Positions 14,603-21,793 of a stretch of 22,824 bases of DNA are shown in pieces. The notes beneath the pieces were generated by a model, which had not been told where the DNA came from, ran no database searches, and was given only the letters and a program-made list of their open reading frames with translations. Both the position numbers and the translations under genes were made by a program. Each line of letters opens with the position of its first letter. Position 1 is the stretch's first letter. Source of the DNA: Gammaproteobacteria bacterium (lineage in GTDB: Bacteria; Pseudomonadota; Gammaproteobacteria; DSM-19610); the NCBI GenBank assembly GCA_011371465.1, contig DRQL01000076.1:1-22824 (forward strand), read 5' to 3'.

Positions 14603-15639
14603 AGCGTGGCGTCCTCCATGATCTCCGCGTACAGGTCGTGCATCTGCTCGCAGTAGCGATCCAGCTCGCTGTTATTGAACAGGCGACTGAGATTTTTCGG
14701 GTTGATGCTCATCACCTGTACGCCGTGATCGGTTTCGATCAGCGTGATGCGACAGGGCAGGAACAGGCCAACCCTCGGATCGATGGCCAGCGCATCGTTC
14801 AGGAACGCAAAGTTGCAGAAATAGAGGATGATCCGGTGTTTATCCTCCTTGCCTTCGGCGGCCAGCCCCTGGTCCAGGTACTGCTCGCGGATCACCCGGA
14901 AATTCCGCCCCACCACCGCCTGCTTGAGATTTTCCAGCGTCTGCTCGAGGTCGTATTCGGACTCGTACAGGATGACCGGCTCCAGTGGCTTGCTGTCCGC
15001 GCTGATCGACTCCATCTTCAGGGTGCGCAGGTACGCCACCAGGTCGTCGGCATCCTTTTCCTGCAGTCCAAGCGCTGCGATCGAGGGCATCGGCGTCCCC
15101 TTGCGGCCACGCAGCAGCGTCGCCTTCAGCATGGCATCACTGACCGAGTCCTGGAAACCGGGGTTGTCCAGCGCCGGCGCCATCACCGGCGCTTCGCGCG
15201 GGCGGGAAAAGGTGACACCGGTGCCGGTGCCGCCCTGGCCCCGGTCCCCATGACAGGCCGTGCAGTTTTTTTCGTACAGCCGTCGACCGCGCTGCGCATC
15301 GCCGTGCAGCGACCGGTCGTGATAAACCGGCGCATCCTGCCCGGACCAGCTGCGTATATAACCGATAATGGCCTCCACCTCTGCATCACTGAGGTTGGCG
15401 AAGGCCGGCATGACACGACCCGGACGACCATCGCGCAGGGTGTTGCGCAGGTAGTCATCACTGGCGACCGCCAGAAAGTCAGGCAGGTTCAGGGGAATAC
15501 CCACGCCGCCATCCCCATCGACACCATGACACACGGCGCAGTTCTGCCGATAGAGCATGGCACCCTCGCCGGGCCCGGCCACGGCGACAGCGGAAAGCGG
15601 CAGCAGTGTGAAAACCATTAAAATTACAAGTACATTCAT
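14599..15639 (-). CDS. Diheme cytochrome c with C-terminal DUF302 domain
   Basis: 346 residues from the ATG at 15639-15637. A hydrophobic N-terminus (about 1-21, ending AVAVAG) is a signal sequence without a strong positive start. Two cytochrome c domains follow: CAVCH (34-38) with probable axial Met77 in RVMPAF, and CTACH (126-130) with probable axial Met184 in GTPMPSI. Residues 225-346 form a DUF302 domain with extra cysteines (275, 296, 330), of which Cys275 and Cys296 could pair. Two class I hemes point to electron transfer in the periplasm; the DUF302 part may bind a substrate or partner. An FNR/ANR-like box lies 38 bases before the start. A shorter start at Met8 is possible. The frame extends upstream of 15639, but that part overlaps the esterase stop and is not signal-like. 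It is coupled to the DUF302 gene downstream. Confidence 0.88.
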   Translation of the reverse strand: MNVLVILMVFTLLPLSAVAVAGPGEGAMLYRQNCAVCHGVDGDGGVGIPLNLPDFLAVASDDYLRNTLRDGRPGRVMPAFANLSDAEVEAIIGYIRSWSGQDAPVYHDRSLHGDAQRGRRLYEKNCTACHGDRGQGGTGTGVTFSRPREAPVMAPALDNPGFQDSVSDAMLKATLLRGRKGTPMPSIAALGLQEKDADDLVAYLRTLKMESISADSKPLEPVILYESEYDLEQTLENLKQAVVGRNFRVIREQYLDQGLAAEGKEDKHRIILYFCNFAFLNDALAIDPRVGLFLPCRITLIETDHGVQVMSINPKNLSRLFNNSELDRYCEQMHDLYAEIMEDATL

Positions 15640-15676
15640 AGTGCTATATTGTGCGCGAGCCGGCTGCCGGGCGTCC

Positions 15677-15690
15677 TTGATATGCGTCAA
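15677..15690 (-). promoter_or_regulatory. FNR/ANR/DNR-type operator in front of the cytochrome c-DUF302 gene
   Basis: TTGATATGCGTCAA matches the FNR/ANR consensus TTGAT-N4-ATCAA at nine of ten defined bases. Its centre is about 44 bases from the cytochrome ATG, and a TATAGC / CAATAT stretch (15651-15643, minus strand) between them could serve as -10. The geometry fits an activated promoter with a very short leader. The box covers the stop codon of the esterase gene. No fnr-like gene is in the window. Confidence 0.55.
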
Positions 15691-16346
15691 GCAAGTTGCC
15701 GGGTGAGCCAGTGCTTCAGGCTCCCGGTCTGTTGCGGGCACAGGCTGTGCTCCATGGGATAGGGGTGAAAATCCACAGGGTAACCCTGTTTTTCCAGGAT
15801 GACGCGGGAACGCTCCGCCAGCGCGAACTTCACCACCGGGTCCCGTTCACCATGATCCATGCGCAGGGTCAGTAACGCCGGGTCCGCCCGTTTTTCATCC
15901 GCCAGTTGCGCGGCCAGTGGCAGGTAAGCCGACAGCACCAGCACCCCGGCCAGCGGCTCCGCCATGCGCAGCGCGGTATGCAGCGCCAGGGCGCCACCCT
16001 GCGAAAATCCGGCCAGCAGGATCCGGTCAGCCGGCACACCACGCCCGGTCTCCCGGTCGATCAGCGCCAGTAACTGCTGCTGCGACTGCTCGATACCCGC
16101 CCGGTCCTCGGACGGACCGAATTCCAGGCTCGCGATATCGTACCAGGCGCGCATCACCATGCCGTTGTTGAGCGTGACCGGACGGCGCGGCGCATGCGGC
16201 AGCACAAACCGCACCCCCAGCTCATCCACCAGTCCCCACTGCTGAATCAGGGGCGCAAAATCGTGGCCGTCCGCGCCCAGGCCGTGCAACCAGATGACCA
16301 CAGCCTTTGTCGTCCGGGATGGTTCGATTTCCAGCGTTTCCAGCAT
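15687..16346 (-). CDS. Alpha/beta-hydrolase carboxylesterase (EstB / phospholipase-carboxylesterase family)
   Basis: 219 residues, the usual size for this cytosolic esterase family. The oxyanion segment WLHGLGADGHDF (19-30), the nucleophile elbow GFSQGG (Ser115), the acid Asp169 in HGERDPVV and the catalytic His200 in YPMEHSLC give a complete Ser-Asp-His triad. The family hydrolyses short-chain carboxylic esters, sometimes lysophospholipids; the substrate here is unknown. It has no signal peptide. It is transcribed towards the cytochrome c-DUF302 gene with 47 bases between, but that gene has its own regulatory box, so the esterase need not be part of that unit. In Pseudomonas the place next to lptM-lysA is held by cyaY; here it holds this gene. 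Confidence 0.92.
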   Translation of the reverse strand: MLETLEIEPSRTTKAVVIWLHGLGADGHDFAPLIQQWGLVDELGVRFVLPHAPRRPVTLNNGMVMRAWYDIASLEFGPSEDRAGIEQSQQQLLALIDRETGRGVPADRILLAGFSQGGALALHTALRMAEPLAGVLVLSAYLPLAAQLADEKRADPALLTLRMDHGERDPVVKFALAERSRVILEKQGYPVDFHPYPMEHSLCPQQTGSLKHWLTRQLA

Positions 16347-16508
16347 CGCGTGCCCTGCTTCCAGTGCGCCGCGCGCGCACTGCCTTGTCCAGTCGAGCCG
16401 CTATGGTACCTGTTCCGCGACAGACCGGTACACCTGGACCCGCCAGGCGGGCAGGGGACCTGCACACACCCGCCCACCTTACCGGGGGTTCCCGGCTATC
16501 GGGCGGAT

Positions 16509-16537
16509 TTGGGCTTTTGGCTCCCGCTTCGTATACT
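16509..16537 (+). promoter_or_regulatory. Candidate promoter for lptM-lysA
   Basis: TTGGGC (16509-16514) and TATACT (16532-16537) are spaced by 17 bases; the -10 matches at 5/6 and the -35 only at its TTG. Transcription would start near 16544, about 23 bases before the lptM ATG. It lies in the 220-base gap 16347-16566, the largest non-coding stretch of the window, which otherwise shows only short GC-rich inverted repeats (16439-16451 and 16482-16495) and no convincing ORF. Confidence 0.45.
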
Positions 16538-16566
16538 CGCCGGCAGGCACGCAACCAGGAAAAACC

Positions 16567-16761
16567 ATGACAATCTGCCGGGTACAGTACCTGCTCTGGA
16601 TCACCATTGCGCTGGCCGCTGTCAGCGCCATGCTGTCCGGCTGCGGCCAGGATGGACCGCTATATCTTCCCGATGACGCCGCACCCGCAACACAGACGCA
16701 GGCGCCACCACCGCAGGCCGGCCCGGCACCTGCGGAAGCACCGGAAAAAGACGAACCCTGA
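16567..16761 (+). CDS. lptM: LPS translocon maturation lipoprotein LptM (YifL-like)
   Basis: A 64-residue lipoprotein. The signal peptide (1-25) ends in the lipobox LSGC, so Cys26 becomes the lipidated N-terminus. It is followed by CGQDGPLYLPD, the conserved signature of LptM, and a Pro/Ala/Gln-rich low-complexity tail. LptM assists correct assembly of the LptD-LptE outer-membrane LPS translocon. AGGA (16557-16560) sits six bases before the ATG. Its stop TGA (16759-16761) shares its last base with the lysA ATG, so lysA translation is coupled. The lptM-lysA order is standard in gammaproteobacteria. It is short enough to be missed by automatic callers. Confidence 0.92.
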   Translation: MTICRVQYLLWITIALAAVSAMLSGCGQDGPLYLPDDAAPATQTQAPPPQAGPAPAEAPEKDEP

Positions 16762-18008
16762 TGGATCACTTCGATTACCGGGACGGTCACCTGCTGGCCG
16801 AGCAGGTCGATGTACGGCAGCTCGCCGCCACGCATGGCACACCACTGTACGTGTACTCCAGGGCCACCCTGGAACGCCACTGGAACGCCTTTGACCGGGC
16901 GCTGGGAGAACATCCGCACCTGGTCTGCTATGCGGTCAAGGCCAACTCGAACCTGGCCGTACTGGCCCTGCTGGCGAGACTGGGCTCGGGTTTCGATATC
17001 GTGTCCGGCGGAGAACTGGCACGGGTACTGCGCGCCGGCGGGGACCCGGCCAGGGTCGTGTTTTCCGGGGTCGGGAAAACCGCGCCGGAAATGGAACAGG
17101 CACTGCAGGCCGGTATCCGCTGCTTCAACGTAGAGTCCTCTGCTGAACTGACCCGCCTGGAAACCGTGGCCCGAACCCACGGGGTGACCGCGCCGGTATC
17201 GCTGCGCGTCAACCCGGATGTGGACGCGAACACGCACCCCTATATCTCGACCGGCCTGAAGGAAAACAAGTTCGGTATCACCGTCGACACCGCCCTGGAC
17301 AGCTACCGGCAGGCGGCCGATTCCGATCACCTCAGGGTGGAGGGCATGGATTGCCATATCGGCTCGCAGCTCACCAGCATTGCGCCCTTTGTCGATGCCC
17401 TGGACCGGATTCTGGAACTCGTCGACCGCCTGGAAACACAGGGTATCGAACTCCATCACCTGGACCTCGGTGGCGGCCTGGGTGTGCCGTACCGGGATGA
17501 GCACCCGCCGACCCCCGCTGAGTACGTGCGTCCACTGGTCGCGCGCCTGGCCGGCAGCAACCGGGAAATACTGATCGAGCCCGGGCGCGCGATTGCCGCC
17601 AATGCCGGCATCCTGGTCACCGAAGTACAGTACCTGAAGCAACACGCCGGGCGGAATTTCGCCATCGTGGATGCCGCCATGAATGACCTGATCCGGCCGG
17701 CGCTGTACGGCGCGTGGCAGGACATCGTGCCGGTCAGCCCGCGCGACGGTGATCCGGTCAACTGGGACATCGTGGGACCGGTGTGCGAAACCGGTGATTT
17801 TCTCGGCAAGGACCGTGCGCTGGCGCTGCAGGCAGGCGACCTGCTCGCCGTGCGTTCCGCCGGCGCCTATGGCTTTACCATGAGTTCAAACTACAACAGC
17901 CGGCCGCGGGCTGCCGAAATCCTGGTGGACGGCGCCAATGCACAGGTCGTGCGCAGACGCGAAACCGTCGACAGCCTGTTTGCATTCGAATCCATCCCTG
18001 ACTGGTAG
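16761..18008 (+). CDS. lysA: Diaminopimelate decarboxylase
   Basis: 415 residues, as usual. This PLP enzyme (alanine racemase-like barrel fold) converts meso-diaminopimelate to lysine, the last step of the pathway in which dapF, also in this window, makes the substrate. Landmarks: YAVKANSNLAVL near residue 55 with the PLP-binding lysine, GFDIVSGGEL, HIGSQLTSI, the LGGGLGVPY phosphate loop, EPGRAIAANAG, and the active-site CETGDFLGKDR near the C-terminus. The ATG overlaps the lptM stop by one base. A methyltransferase gene follows nine bases after the stop, on the same strand. Confidence 0.97.
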   Translation: MDHFDYRDGHLLAEQVDVRQLAATHGTPLYVYSRATLERHWNAFDRALGEHPHLVCYAVKANSNLAVLALLARLGSGFDIVSGGELARVLRAGGDPARVVFSGVGKTAPEMEQALQAGIRCFNVESSAELTRLETVARTHGVTAPVSLRVNPDVDANTHPYISTGLKENKFGITVDTALDSYRQAADSDHLRVEGMDCHIGSQLTSIAPFVDALDRILELVDRLETQGIELHHLDLGGGLGVPYRDEHPPTPAEYVRPLVARLAGSNREILIEPGRAIAANAGILVTEVQYLKQHAGRNFAIVDAAMNDLIRPALYGAWQDIVPVSPRDGDPVNWDIVGPVCETGDFLGKDRALALQAGDLLAVRSAGAYGFTMSSNYNSRPRAAEILVDGANAQVVRRRETVDSLFAFESIPDW

Positions 18009-18017
18009 TCCGTATCG

Positions 18018-18677
18018 ATGGAACGGATTCCGGAACCGGAACTCATGGACGACCCCGCGCAGGCGCTGGCCTATGCAGAGGCCGACTTCAGCGCACCGCA
18101 CGATCATTTCGTCGAACTGGTGGCGCAGCGTTTCGGCAGCGGGCTGCGCGGCACGGTACTGGACCTGGGTTGCGGGCCTGGTGATATCTGCCGGCGCTTC
18201 GCACGACGCTTCCCGGACTGCCGGATCCACGGCATCGATGCCTCCACGCCCATGCTGGAGCTGGCGCGACGCGACACCAGGGCGGCGGCGCTGGATCAAC
18301 GCATCCGCTATTTTTCCGCCCGCCTGCCGGGCGCAACGCTGCCCCTGCCACACTATGACCTGCTGCTGTCCAACAGCCTGCTGCACCATCTTTCCGAACC
18401 GGCGGTCCTGTGGGAGAGCATAATCCGCCACGGACGGGCCGGCTCCAGGGTCTTCGTGATGGACCTGCTGCGGCCCGGGGACCGCGCCCGGGCCGAGTCC
18501 CTGCTGAAAACATACGCGGCTGACGAGCCCGCCGTGTTACAGAACGATTTTTTCCACTCCCTGCTGGCCGCCTACCGGCCCGACGAAGTACGGCAGCAAC
18601 TGGCGCAACAGGGTCTCGAACGGCTGGAAGTCGAAGTGGTCAGCGACCGGCACTTTATCGTCTGCGGCGAACTATAG
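18018..18677 (+). CDS. Class I SAM-dependent methyltransferase
   Basis: 219 residues. Glycine motif I VLDLGCGPGD (about 47-56), the acidic post-I IHGIDASTPMLELAR segment and a motif IV-like YDLLLSNSLLHHL give a typical Rossmann-fold methyltransferase. The N-terminal MERIPEPELMDDPAQALAYA opening is shared with a widely distributed family whose substrate I cannot name. It is probably cotranscribed with lysA (nine-base gap), although nothing links it to lysine synthesis. It ends in the palindrome CTATAG (18672-18677), where its TAG overlaps the TAG of the convergent HEAGH-motif gene. Confidence 0.88.
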   Translation: MERIPEPELMDDPAQALAYAEADFSAPHDHFVELVAQRFGSGLRGTVLDLGCGPGDICRRFARRFPDCRIHGIDASTPMLELARRDTRAAALDQRIRYFSARLPGATLPLPHYDLLLSNSLLHHLSEPAVLWESIIRHGRAGSRVFVMDLLRPGDRARAESLLKTYAADEPAVLQNDFFHSLLAAYRPDEVRQQLAQQGLERLEVEVVSDRHFIVCGEL

Positions 18678-19196
18678 CGCCCCGTCACGCAGTTGCCAGG
18701 TCGGCTGCCCCGATGCATCGACCAGGTTACGGTCGCGCAACCACTGCCGGGCGTCTTCCGCGTCCCGCTCGAACCAGGCCCGTGCCGAACCCAGCCGGAA
18801 GCTGTAACCCCAGGCGTCCATATCCTGCATCATCCGCTCACGCCCCACGCCTGGCAGCTGGTCCGCCAGCAGGATCTGCAGGTAACACACCCCGTTTTCT
18901 TCCTCGTAATCGCCACCGGCGTCGGTATGCAGGCCCGCCCTGCGCCGCGGTGTCATGCAGATAAAGTGACCGGCTTCGTGCAGCAGGGAATGCACCGGCG
19001 TGTCGTCGCGCACCAGTAAACGGTTTGCAATCAGGCCGGCCTCCTCGTCTCCCCAGAAACTGCCCGGTATCGGCGCAGCGCGATCGACCCGCTCGCACTC
19101 CAGGCCGTACCTTGCCAGCAAGGGAGCCAGTCCCGGCAAGCCGATTTCCTGCACGCGCAGCACATCCGTTGTCTGACCGGCCGGTTCTGGATTCAT
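18672..19196 (-). CDS. Conserved protein with HEAGH metallopeptidase-like motif
   Basis: 174 residues from the ATG at 19196-19194. The frame stays open upstream into dapF in antisense, but that is a shadow. There is no signal peptide or membrane span. The central TPVHSLLHEAGHFICMTP segment holds HExxH at 73-77, followed about 23 residues later by EEENGVCYLQ (98-107), whose glutamates could supply a third zinc ligand as in ImmA/IrrE-like gluzincins. The C-terminal half is well ordered, with MDAWGYSFRLGSARAWFE. I recognise the pattern as a conserved uncharacterised proteobacterial family but know no function. Whether it is a protease is unproven. It diverges from dapF (63-base gap) and converges on the methyltransferase with a six-base stop-codon overlap. 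Confidence 0.78.
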   Translation of the reverse strand: MNPEPAGQTTDVLRVQEIGLPGLAPLLARYGLECERVDRAAPIPGSFWGDEEAGLIANRLLVRDDTPVHSLLHEAGHFICMTPRRRAGLHTDAGGDYEEENGVCYLQILLADQLPGVGRERMMQDMDAWGYSFRLGSARAWFERDAEDARQWLRDRNLVDASGQPTWQLRDGAL

Positions 19197-19259
19197 GCAG
19201 TCATTCTGGTCTGCCCGCGACGCGCTTGCAAATTGCCCGTCAGCCCGTACCCTGCCGCT

Positions 19260-20090
19260 ATGGAACTGTCCTTCAGCAAAATGCACGGCCTGGGCAATGA
19301 CTTCATGGTCATCGATGCCATCAACCAGTCCGTTGACCTGAGCGCGGCCCAGGTCCGTCAACTTGCCGACCGACGACTGGGCATCGGCTTTGACCAGCTG
19401 CTGCTGGTGGAACGCCCGCAGCGCGATGATACGGAATTCAGCTACCGGATTTTCAACGCCAACGGACGCGAGGTGGAACAGTGCGGCAACGGTGCACGCT
19501 GTTTTGCCCGCTTCGTACGCGACAAGGGCCTGACCGATGCCGAGCGCATCCCGGTACAGACGACGGCAGGCCGTATTGAACTGATCATCGAGGATGACGA
19601 ACGCGTTACCGTGGACATGGGCCTGCCGCGCCTCGAACCGCAGGATATCCCCTTCGAAGCCACCGTGCGCGCCCCCCTGTACGCCCTGTCTGCCGCCGGA
19701 GAAACGGTGGAAGTCGGTGTAGTATCCATGGGCAATCCGCACGCCGTACTGGAAGTTCCGCACCTGGATACCGCGCCGGTCGCCAGGCTCGGTCCGCAGA
19801 TCGAGGCGCATTCGCGCTTCCCCAATCACGTCAATGTCGGTTTTATGGAAATCGTCAACCGGGGGCGGATCCGCCTGCGGGTATTCGAACGCGGCGTGGG
19901 GGAAACACTGGCCTGCGGCTCCGGGGCCTGTGCTGCAGTGGTGGTGGGCAGGATTCAGCACAAGCTGGATGAAACCGTGGACGTCGAACTACGTGGCGGC
20001 GATCTTGTGGTAAGCTGGGCGGGCGAAAATCAACCGGTACTGATGACAGGACCTGCCACCCTTGTATTTGATGGGAAGATACGAATATGA
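19260..20090 (+). CDS. dapF: Diaminopimelate epimerase
   Basis: 276 residues from the ATG at 19260. A PLP-independent epimerase that converts LL- to meso-diaminopimelate for lysine and peptidoglycan. The start MELSFSKMHGLGNDFMVIDA is typical. The first catalytic cysteine lies in EQCGNGARCFARF (about residue 75), and the second in LACGSGACAAVV (about 220). An in-frame TTG further upstream (19233) would add residues not seen in the family, so the ATG is preferred despite lacking a clear Shine-Dalgarno. A weak TTGCAA / TACCCT pair (19226-19253) could be a promoter. The stop overlaps the next start (ATGA, 20087-20090). Confidence 0.97.
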   Translation: MELSFSKMHGLGNDFMVIDAINQSVDLSAAQVRQLADRRLGIGFDQLLLVERPQRDDTEFSYRIFNANGREVEQCGNGARCFARFVRDKGLTDAERIPVQTTAGRIELIIEDDERVTVDMGLPRLEPQDIPFEATVRAPLYALSAAGETVEVGVVSMGNPHAVLEVPHLDTAPVARLGPQIEAHSRFPNHVNVGFMEIVNRGRIRLRVFERGVGETLACGSGACAAVVVGRIQHKLDETVDVELRGGDLVVSWAGENQPVLMTGPATLVFDGKIRI

Positions 20091-20791
20091 CCACGACAGC
20101 CAGTGCTGAATCCCGGATCAATGAACCTGATGCCGAACAGGTCGCCACCTTTCTGAAACAACACCCCCGCTTTTTCACTGAACGTCCCGAACTGCTCTCC
20201 TCCCTTCAGCTGAATCATTCCAGTGGCTCCGCCACCTCGCTGATCGAGCGCCAGGTCCAGGTACTGCGCGAACAGAACCAGGATATCAAGACCCGCCTGC
20301 TGGAACTGGTCGACGTGGCACGCGACAACGACCGGCTCAACGAGCGCATGCACCAGATGACCCTGGACCTGCTGCGCACCAGCTCACTGACGGATTTGCT
20401 GGACAGCCTGGAAAACCACCTGCGCAACGAGTTCAGTGCCGACACCATCGCCCTGCGCCTGCCCGGACTGGACGAAGTCCGCCAGCGTGAAACCGGCGCC
20501 GCAGACCTGGTCATCGATGATGCGCTGAAAGCCCTGTTTCCAGGCCCTTTCTGCGAGGACAAGCCACAGTGCGGCCGCCTTCGCCAGGATCAGCTGGACT
20601 TTCTTTTCCAGGATCAGGCGGCTGCGATCGAGTCGGCCGCGGTCGTCCCGCTCGGCACACGCGCCGACAAGGGCCTGCTCGCCATCGGCAGCCGCGAGGT
20701 AAACCGCTTCAGTTCCGGCATGGGCACGCTGTTTCTCAGTCACCTCGGCGCACTGCTGGCGTGCCTGCTGGAAAAACACCGCCAGCCCTGA
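20087..20791 (+). CDS. DUF484 protein (GAF-like, YigA-type)
   Basis: 234 residues. The DUF484 pattern is clear: the N-terminal VATFLKQHPRFFTERPELL segment, a coiled-coil stretch (about 48-95: SLIERQVQVLREQNQDIKTR and onwards), then a GAF-like domain (about 98-230) ending in the LGTRADKGLLAIGS and FSSGMGTLFLSHLGALLA segments. The function is not established; the family is regularly found between dapF and xerC, as here. GGGAAG (20073-20078) precedes the ATG, which overlaps the dapF stop by four bases, so the gene is translationally coupled. xerC begins four bases after the stop region. Confidence 0.92.
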   Translation: MTTTASAESRINEPDAEQVATFLKQHPRFFTERPELLSSLQLNHSSGSATSLIERQVQVLREQNQDIKTRLLELVDVARDNDRLNERMHQMTLDLLRTSSLTDLLDSLENHLRNEFSADTIALRLPGLDEVRQRETGAADLVIDDALKALFPGPFCEDKPQCGRLRQDQLDFLFQDQAAAIESAAVVPLGTRADKGLLAIGSREVNRFSSGMGTLFLSHLGALLACLLEKHRQP

Positions 20792-20794
20792 GTC

Positions 20795-21706
20795 GTGCAC
20801 ACGGACGCGCTGGCACAGCTGACGGCATTCGAACACCATCTGCGTGACGAACGGCAGCTGTCCCCCCACACCCTGAGCAATTACCGCCGCGACCTGCTCG
20901 GCGTCACCCGCTTCTGTGATGAGCAGGGCCTTTCACACTGGCAGCAACTGCATCCGCAGCAGGTGCGCAACTATGCCGCCCGGGTACACCGGCAGGGATT
21001 GAGCGGGCGCAGCATCCAGCGCAAGCTGTCGGCACTGCGCAGCTTCTGCCGCTACCTGATCCGGCAGAAGCTGCTGGATCACAATCCCGCCCAGGACATC
21101 CGCGCCCCCAGGACCCCGCACAAACTGCCGCACAGCCTCGACGTGGACCGGGTCCAGCGCCTGCTGGACAGCCGGCCGGACGACTGGCTGTCACAGCGTG
21201 ACCTGGCCATCATGGAGCTGATGTATTCCTCCGGGTTGCGCCTGGCCGAACTGGTGAACCTGGACCTGCAACAACTCGACCTCCGGCAGGGCGAGGCCAG
21301 GGTGCTGGGCAAGGGTCGCAAGACCCGCATCGTCCCGGTAGGGCGCAAGGCGCGTGAAGTACTCGCGCGCTGGCTGACCACCCGTGCGGCACACTGCGCC
21401 GAGGGCGAGTCCGCACTCTTCATCAATCGCAGCGGCACACGCCTCAGCGCCCGCAGTGTGCAGCAACGCATGCGCCGCTGGGCGCTGCGCCAGGGCCTGG
21501 ACAGCCGCCTGCACCCGCATGCCCTGCGCCACTCCTTTGCCACCCACGTACTGGAATCCAGCGGCGACCTGCGTGCCGTGCAGGAATTACTGGGGCACGC
21601 CAACCTGGCCACCACCCAGGTCTATACCCACCTCGACTTCCAGCACCTCGCCGAGGTCTACGACCAGGCCCACCCGCGCGCGCGCAAATCCACAAAAAAC
21701 ACCTGA
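20795..21706 (+). CDS. xerC: Tyrosine recombinase XerC
   Basis: 303 residues from GTG 20795, three bases after the DUF484 stop. XerC acts with XerD at dif to resolve chromosome dimers. The N-terminal SAM-like core-binding domain (about 5-90) precedes the catalytic domain (about 112-295). All catalytic residues are present: Arg149 in YSSGLRLAEL, Lys173 in LGKGRK, His242 and Arg245 in HALRHSFATH, His268 in LGHANLATT and the nucleophile Tyr277 in TQVYTH. Context in dapF-DUF484-xerC separates it from XerD and from integrases of mobile elements; no att-like repeats flank it. Confidence 0.96.
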   Translation: MHTDALAQLTAFEHHLRDERQLSPHTLSNYRRDLLGVTRFCDEQGLSHWQQLHPQQVRNYAARVHRQGLSGRSIQRKLSALRSFCRYLIRQKLLDHNPAQDIRAPRTPHKLPHSLDVDRVQRLLDSRPDDWLSQRDLAIMELMYSSGLRLAELVNLDLQQLDLRQGEARVLGKGRKTRIVPVGRKAREVLARWLTTRAAHCAEGESALFINRSGTRLSARSVQQRMRRWALRQGLDSRLHPHALRHSFATHVLESSGDLRAVQELLGHANLATTQVYTHLDFQHLAEVYDQAHPRARKSTKNT

Positions 21707-21760
21707 CTGGCGCAGGATTACGCTATTGGCCTGAACCCGGCCGCGCACTTGGTGTACAAT

Positions 21761-21775
21761 TTCGGGTCCCCCGAA
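21761..21775 (+). promoter_or_regulatory. Stem-loop in the hslV leader, next to a -10-like TACAAT
   Basis: TTCGGG and CCCGAA form a perfect six-base stem around a three-base loop, ending 18 bases before the hslV GTG. TACAAT (21755-21760) directly upstream resembles a -10 box, but no good -35 and no heat-shock (sigma-32) CCCCAT-type box is seen. A stem-loop in the hslVU leader stabilises the E. coli message; this may be an analogue. There is no T-tract, so a xerC terminator is unlikely. Confidence 0.35.
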
Positions 21776-21793
21776 GCAGATTCAGGACCTGGT

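Noticed and set aside
14638..15621. Plus-strand open frame of about 327 codons opposite the cytochrome c gene.
   Set aside because: It is an antisense shadow; the opposite strand holds two CxxCH motifs, a signal peptide and a coupled neighbour.
16479..17645. Long minus-strand open frame opposite lysA and lptM.
   Set aside because: The translation is rich in Gln, Val, His and Gly, typical of an antisense shadow, and it covers two certain genes.
19197..19961. Upstream extension of the HEAGH-gene frame, antisense to dapF.
   Set aside because: It is a shadow of dapF in a high-GC genome. The real protein similarity pattern begins at the ATG at 19196.
20795..21706. Tyrosine recombinase as a sign of an integrated element.
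   Set aside because: All residues and the dapF-DUF484-xerC context identify it as housekeeping XerC, and no flanking repeats or cargo genes are present.
21726..21760. Heat-shock (sigma-32) promoter for hslV: CCTGAA at 21730-21735.
   Set aside because: No CCCCAT-like -10 follows at the required spacing, so the match is only partial.
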